NCBI GenBank assembly: GCA_038063975.1
Contig: JBBTTY010000009.1
Span: 1-7,132, forward strand
Length of the DNA: 7,132 nt
Direction of reading: 5' to 3'
Origin: UBA6065 sp038063975
GTDB taxonomy: Bacteria; Patescibacteriota; Minisyncoccia; Phycocordibacterales; UBA6065
This document shows positions 5,501 through 7,132 of this stretch, one piece after another. Below the pieces are notes generated by a model that saw only the letters and a program-made list of their open reading frames with translations, made no database searches and was not told the DNA's origin. The position numbers and the translations under genes were made by a program. Positions within the stretch are counted from its first letter, which is position 1. Every line of letters begins with the position of its first letter.

Positions 5501-5530
5501 TTGACTTTTGTGTACGTTATGGTGTATAAT
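5501..5530 (+). promoter_or_regulatory. Promoter of the DGR target gene
   Basis: TTGACT (5501-5506), an 18-nt spacer and a perfect TATAAT (5525-5530). Transcription would start near 5537, leaving a 5' leader of about 140 nt that carries two hairpins. Confidence 0.8.
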
Positions 5531-5561
5531 GTAAGGGTAATAGACCTTTGTAAGAAGAAGG

Positions 5562-5620
5562 AATCAGATGCGAATTTCAAACCATAATTGAATTTTGTGG
5601 ATTGAAGTTCGCATCTGATT
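5562..5620 (+). promoter_or_regulatory. 26-bp near-perfect hairpin in the 5' leader of the DGR target
   Basis: Positions 5562-5580 pair with 5602-5620 over 19 bp with one G-U. After an A-A mismatch, 5582-5587 pair with 5595-5600, leaving a 7-nt loop. It is far longer than a terminator, and no T-run follows. It lies about 25 nt after the expected transcription start and 57 nt before the target ATG. Possible roles are an RNase III site, translation control or a DNA cruciform. None is shown by the sequence. Confidence 0.8.
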
Positions 5621-5631
5621 GTACGCCACAA

Positions 5632-5650
5632 CCATTCCAATACGGAATGG
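5632..5650 (+). promoter_or_regulatory. Second 5' leader hairpin
   Basis: CCATTCC (5632-5638) pairs perfectly with GGAATGG (5644-5650) around a 5-nt loop. It ends 27 nt before the target ATG. Confidence 0.6.
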
Positions 5651-5677
5651 CGGTTCGCAACAGGTTCGATTATCAAA

Positions 5678-6400
5678 ATGGAAAAAATCACCACTGGTCA
5701 GGTTGCGGAAATGATCGCTATGTTCGCCAAGAAACTCCCGTTCGATATGCCAAAAGCTATCGCGCAGAAGTGGATTGACGATCCGGACAGTTTCGAATCG
5801 ACTATCGCTCTGGCGCTCGGTGCCAATGATACCTCGTGTTCTGATAGCTCGGATCAGATCGACGGTTGGAAAACTTTCTACAAAAAGTTTTTCAACATCG
5901 ACCTCGACATGACCGGAGTTAAAATCCCGGCCAAAGTCGAAGGCTTCGACCGACTCATCATCGTGGCCAAAGGCGTATCCATCAACCAAGTCTATGAGAT
6001 TGGGAAGAAAAACTTCCCCTCGTGGAAATGGTGCGACGGCGACATTGAGAGCCAGATGCAGGCTTCAGAGCGCGGAAAGGTCAAAGAAACCTACGCGATC
6101 TGGGTCCATGACGAGCAAGAGGCCGACAAAGACCTCCTCGGCAAGTCGGCGGAAGATATCAAAAATCCGCAAGACACCGAAAACTTGCTCGAACGATTGC
6201 TCCACGGTTTCAAGTATTGGAGTGAAACGGGTGAGCATCTCGACAGGAAGACTTACACATTGTGTGTGGCTTCCCGGTATTCCGCTGGCGATGTGCCGTA
6301 CGTCAATCGCTACGACGACGGCGACGTGAGCGTCGGCAGGTTCAATCCACAGATTCGCAATGCGTTTATCGGGGCTCGTCGAGCAGTTCGGGTCGGGTAA
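5678..6400 (+). CDS. DGR target protein with C-terminal variable (C-type-lectin-like) region
   Basis: This 240-aa protein has no signal peptide and no membrane helix, so it probably acts in the cytoplasm. Residues 1-60 are helical and unrecognised. Residues 88-182 (FDRLIIVAKG 90-99, YAIWVHD 139-145, LLERLLHGFKYW 170-181) resemble a domain I recall repeatedly in CPR proteins with variable ends. The last part (TLCVASRYS, 194-202, to the ARRAV at 233-237) resembles the C-type-lectin/formylglycine-enzyme-like ends of DGR-diversified proteins. Residues 198-237 are encoded by the VR. Template-encoded Asn codons have become Asp205, Tyr208, Tyr212, Asp213, Asp216, Ser218, Gly220, Ile226 and Phe230. 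Also changed are Asp to Ala at 198 and 203, Tyr to Phe at 222 and Glu to Ala at 236. Fixed positions (GxVP, GARR) are likely scaffold. The codons look GC-richer than the neighbouring prfB. The ATG has no Shine-Dalgarno sequence and no upstream in-frame start. The ligand is unknown. Confidence 0.9.
   Translation: MEKITTGQVAEMIAMFAKKLPFDMPKAIAQKWIDDPDSFESTIALALGANDTSCSDSSDQIDGWKTFYKKFFNIDLDMTGVKIPAKVEGFDRLIIVAKGVSINQVYEIGKKNFPSWKWCDGDIESQMQASERGKVKETYAIWVHDEQEADKDLLGKSAEDIKNPQDTENLLERLLHGFKYWSETGEHLDRKTYTLCVASRYSAGDVPYVNRYDDGDVSVGRFNPQIRNAFIGARRAVRVG
6268..6387 (+). repeat. DGR variable repeat (VR)
   Basis: VR aligns without gaps to the TR at 6629-6748 (offset 361). There are 16 differences in 120 nt, at VR positions 6268, 6270, 6285, 6290, 6299, 6311, 6314, 6323, 6330, 6335, 6336, 6342, 6354, 6365, 6366 and 6384. 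Every one is an A in the TR. The substitutes are 7 G, 6 T and 3 C. The invariant tail ATCGGGGCTCGTCGAG (6368-6383) is a likely initiation-of-mutagenic-homing sequence. Identity stops at 6388. Confidence 0.96.
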
Positions 6401-6425
6401 CCTTGTTCCTTCGGGACTTGTACCC
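6395..6425 (+). other. Stem-loop just after the VR
   Basis: GGGTA (6395-6399) pairs with TACCC (6421-6425), with an inner short stem around a TTCG tetraloop (6410-6413). It starts 7 nt past the end of the VR and includes the target stop codon. In the Bordetella phage DGR a DNA stem-loop with a 4-nt loop just downstream of VR aids retrohoming. Analogy to that is inference, and the internal loop makes this stem weak. Confidence 0.4.
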
Positions 6426-6433
6426 TTCTCTCG

Positions 6434-6473
6434 GGGCCGAATCAAACTTGTTTTGATTCGGCCCTTTTCTTTT
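6434..6473 (+). terminator. Strong rho-independent terminator of the target gene
   Basis: A 13-bp perfect stem (GGGCCGAATCAAA at 6434-6446 with 6452-6464) around a 5-nt loop, followed by TTTTCTTTT. It lies 34 nt after the target stop and separates the target transcript from the TR. Confidence 0.93.
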
Positions 6474-6480
6474 GTATAAT
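6453..6480 (+). promoter_or_regulatory. Probable separate promoter for the TR RNA
   Basis: TTGATT (6453-6458), a 16-nt spacer and a perfect TATAAT (6475-6480). The -35 sits inside the descending arm of the terminator, so the two elements are interlocked. The predicted start is near 6487. Confidence 0.6.
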
Positions 6481-6628
6481 TTGTATGGCTGTTAAATTGA
6501 TCCTAATGGATAACAATTTGCCAAATTATAGAAACTGCCTGCTTTATTTATACTACGCATGCTCTACCACATGGAACACAGAAAATTTTGAAAAAGATTT
6601 TTGGTGATACGGAAGGATAAAGCAGACG

Positions 6629-6748
6629 AGATTCCCGGTATTCCGATGGCAATGTGCCGAACGTCAATCGCAACAACGACGGCAACGTGAACGTCAACAG
6701 GTACAATCCACAGAATCGCAATGCGAATATCGGGGCTCGTCGAGAAGT
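6629..6748 (+). repeat. DGR template repeat (TR)
   Basis: This is the non-coding template for the VR. Read in the VR frame it contains 12 AAY (Asn) codons: nine are altered in the VR and three (equivalent to residues 210, 223 and 228) are unaltered. Adenines in most codons sit at positions 1 and 2 with T or C third, the known design that lets mutagenesis reach many amino acids while avoiding stop codons. It lies 228 nt downstream of the target stop, in the same orientation. Confidence 0.96.
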
Positions 6749-6752
6749 CTCT

Positions 6753-6790
6753 CGCAAAACAATCCGCTTATTTTATGGGCGGATTTTGCG
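6753..6790. terminator. Hairpin between TR and avd, overlapping the avd stop
   Basis: CGCAAAA (6753-6759) pairs with TTTTGCG (6784-6790), and TCCGC (6763-6767) with GCGGA (6779-6783). That is 12 bp with a 3-nt CAA bulge and an 11-nt loop holding the avd stop codon. It begins 5 nt after the TR. It has no good T-run on either strand, so it may mark an RNA 3' end or be a weak two-way terminator. Confidence 0.55.
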
Positions 6791-7132
6791 TTGCTATATA
6801 ATCTATCCATCGGCTGGTCATTCTTGAAATTTCTTGAAGTGATTCCTGCCAGCGCAGATATTGATTTTCTGTCAGCGTGCCTATTTCATATGTTACACGA
6901 ACGAGTTGTTTTATGATTTCAATTTTTGTACGGGCTTTTTCCAGAATCGGTAGTTTAACCGATGGTTTGGCATATTCCGCTTCAATTAAAATAGTGAACG
7001 TTTCAAGGAGTACCACTTCTATTTTCGCAAAAATACCAAGTTTGTCCCGTTTGGAAACTTTTCTGCTCCCGAGATAAACTTCTTTATATAAATTTCTCAC
7101 AGCATGAACTACAAGAACATCAGAATCGACGC
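6768..7132 (-). CDS. avd: Avd-like four-helix bundle protein (DGR accessory), partial at the window edge
   Basis: Avd (accessory variability determinant) forms a basic barrel-like pentamer that binds the reverse transcriptase and the template RNA and is needed for DGR cDNA synthesis. The protein shows the features of the CPR Avd/S23-type four-helix family: the KRDKLGIFAKIE motif, a second helix (EVVLLETFTILIEAEYA), LEKARTKIEIIKQLVRVTYEIG, and the closing LQEISRMTSRWIDYI. A GTG at 7100 could be a start, but the frame stays open to the edge, and the upstream codons (DSDVLVVHAV before RNLYKEVY) look like the family's first helix. The true start is therefore probably about 10 residues beyond the window. 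About 120 residues are present here. It is convergent with the TR, and its stop is 20 nt from the TR end. The reverse transcriptase gene would be expected further right but is not visible. Confidence 0.85.
   Translation of the reverse strand, partial: VDSDVLVVHAVRNLYKEVYLGSRKVSKRDKLGIFAKIEVVLLETFTILIEAEYAKPSVKLPILEKARTKIEIIKQLVRVTYEIGTLTENQYLRWQESLQEISRMTSRWIDYIATQNPPIK

Larger units (their letters stand above)
6487..6790 (+). ncRNA. Predicted DGR template RNA (leader, TR and 3' hairpin)
   Basis: The ends are inferred from the promoter at 6453-6480 and the hairpin at 6753-6790. The leader (about 6487-6628) begins with a stable stem: AAATTG + ATCC at 6494-6503 pairs with GGAT and CAATTT (6508-6511, 6514-6519) around a TAAT loop with a 2-nt bulge. 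This is consistent with a structured RNA. A 40-codon ORF at 6485-6607 lies in the leader but starts too close to the -10 box and has no ribosome-binding site, so I do not call it a gene. Confidence 0.5.

Noticed and set aside
5564..5989. 141-codon open frame on the minus strand
   Set aside because: It lies antisense to the target gene and its 5' hairpin, and has no recognisable domain or promoter.
6065..6445. 126-codon minus-strand open frame over the VR and terminator
   Set aside because: It is a shadow of the target gene. Adenine-directed changes make sense only in the plus-strand reading frame.
6485..6607. 40-codon ORF in the TR leader
   Set aside because: The ATG is only 4 nt after the -10 box, so it would fall before the likely start site. 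There is no ribosome-binding site, and the region folds as an RNA hairpin.
6548..6757. Minus-strand open frame across the TR
   Set aside because: It is the antisense of the template repeat. The TR's strict A-only divergence from the VR explains the sequence as non-coding.

Overview
The window looks like part of a Candidate Phyla Radiation (Patescibacteria, probably Parcubacteria-type) genome. The signs are a compact GatC-GatA pair without GatB alongside, a shortened release factor 2, tRNA genes mostly lacking an encoded CCA, a small membrane protein of a type I associate with Parcubacteria, few Shine-Dalgarno sites, and a diversity-generating retroelement (DGR) with the Avd-like four-helix protein common in these bacteria. 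UGA is a normal stop here (the 164-490 gene ends in TGA and an RF2 is present), so this is not a code-25 lineage. The assignment is inference from gene content.

Layout. 1-700: a small unrecognised gene (164-490) behind a long 5' hairpin and ended by a clear terminator, followed by a 119-nt palindromic element with 20-bp perfect arms (552-670). 730-1281: a small protein resembling BECR-fold nucleases, then a candidate small RNA on the minus strand with its own promoter and terminator. 1282-3632: gatC and gatA (subunits of the tRNA-dependent amidotransferase) and a membrane-anchored HEPN-like protein. 3718-4339: five tRNA genes (initiator Met, a second CAU tRNA, Asp, Thr-GGU, Thr-CGU) with promoters and a terminator. 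4368-5400: a 53-aa ORF abutting prfB.

5500-7132 is the accessory part and the main discovery: the left portion of a DGR. A promoter and a 26-bp 5' hairpin precede a 240-aa target protein whose C-terminal 43 residues carry the variable repeat (VR, 6268-6387). A strong terminator ends the target gene, and an apparently separate promoter drives a template repeat (TR, 6629-6748). VR and TR align without gaps over 120 nt with 16 mismatches, and every mismatch is at a template adenine, which is the signature of adenine-specific mutagenic retrohoming. An avd-like gene lies on the opposite strand, convergent with TR, and runs off the right edge. No reverse transcriptase is visible, so it must lie outside the window if the system is active.

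How the genes relate: the gat, tRNA and prfB genes are ordinary translation functions. The DGR appears to be inserted after them and would diversify the ligand-binding C-terminus of the target protein. Its TR RNA, Avd and an off-window reverse transcriptase would be the machinery.
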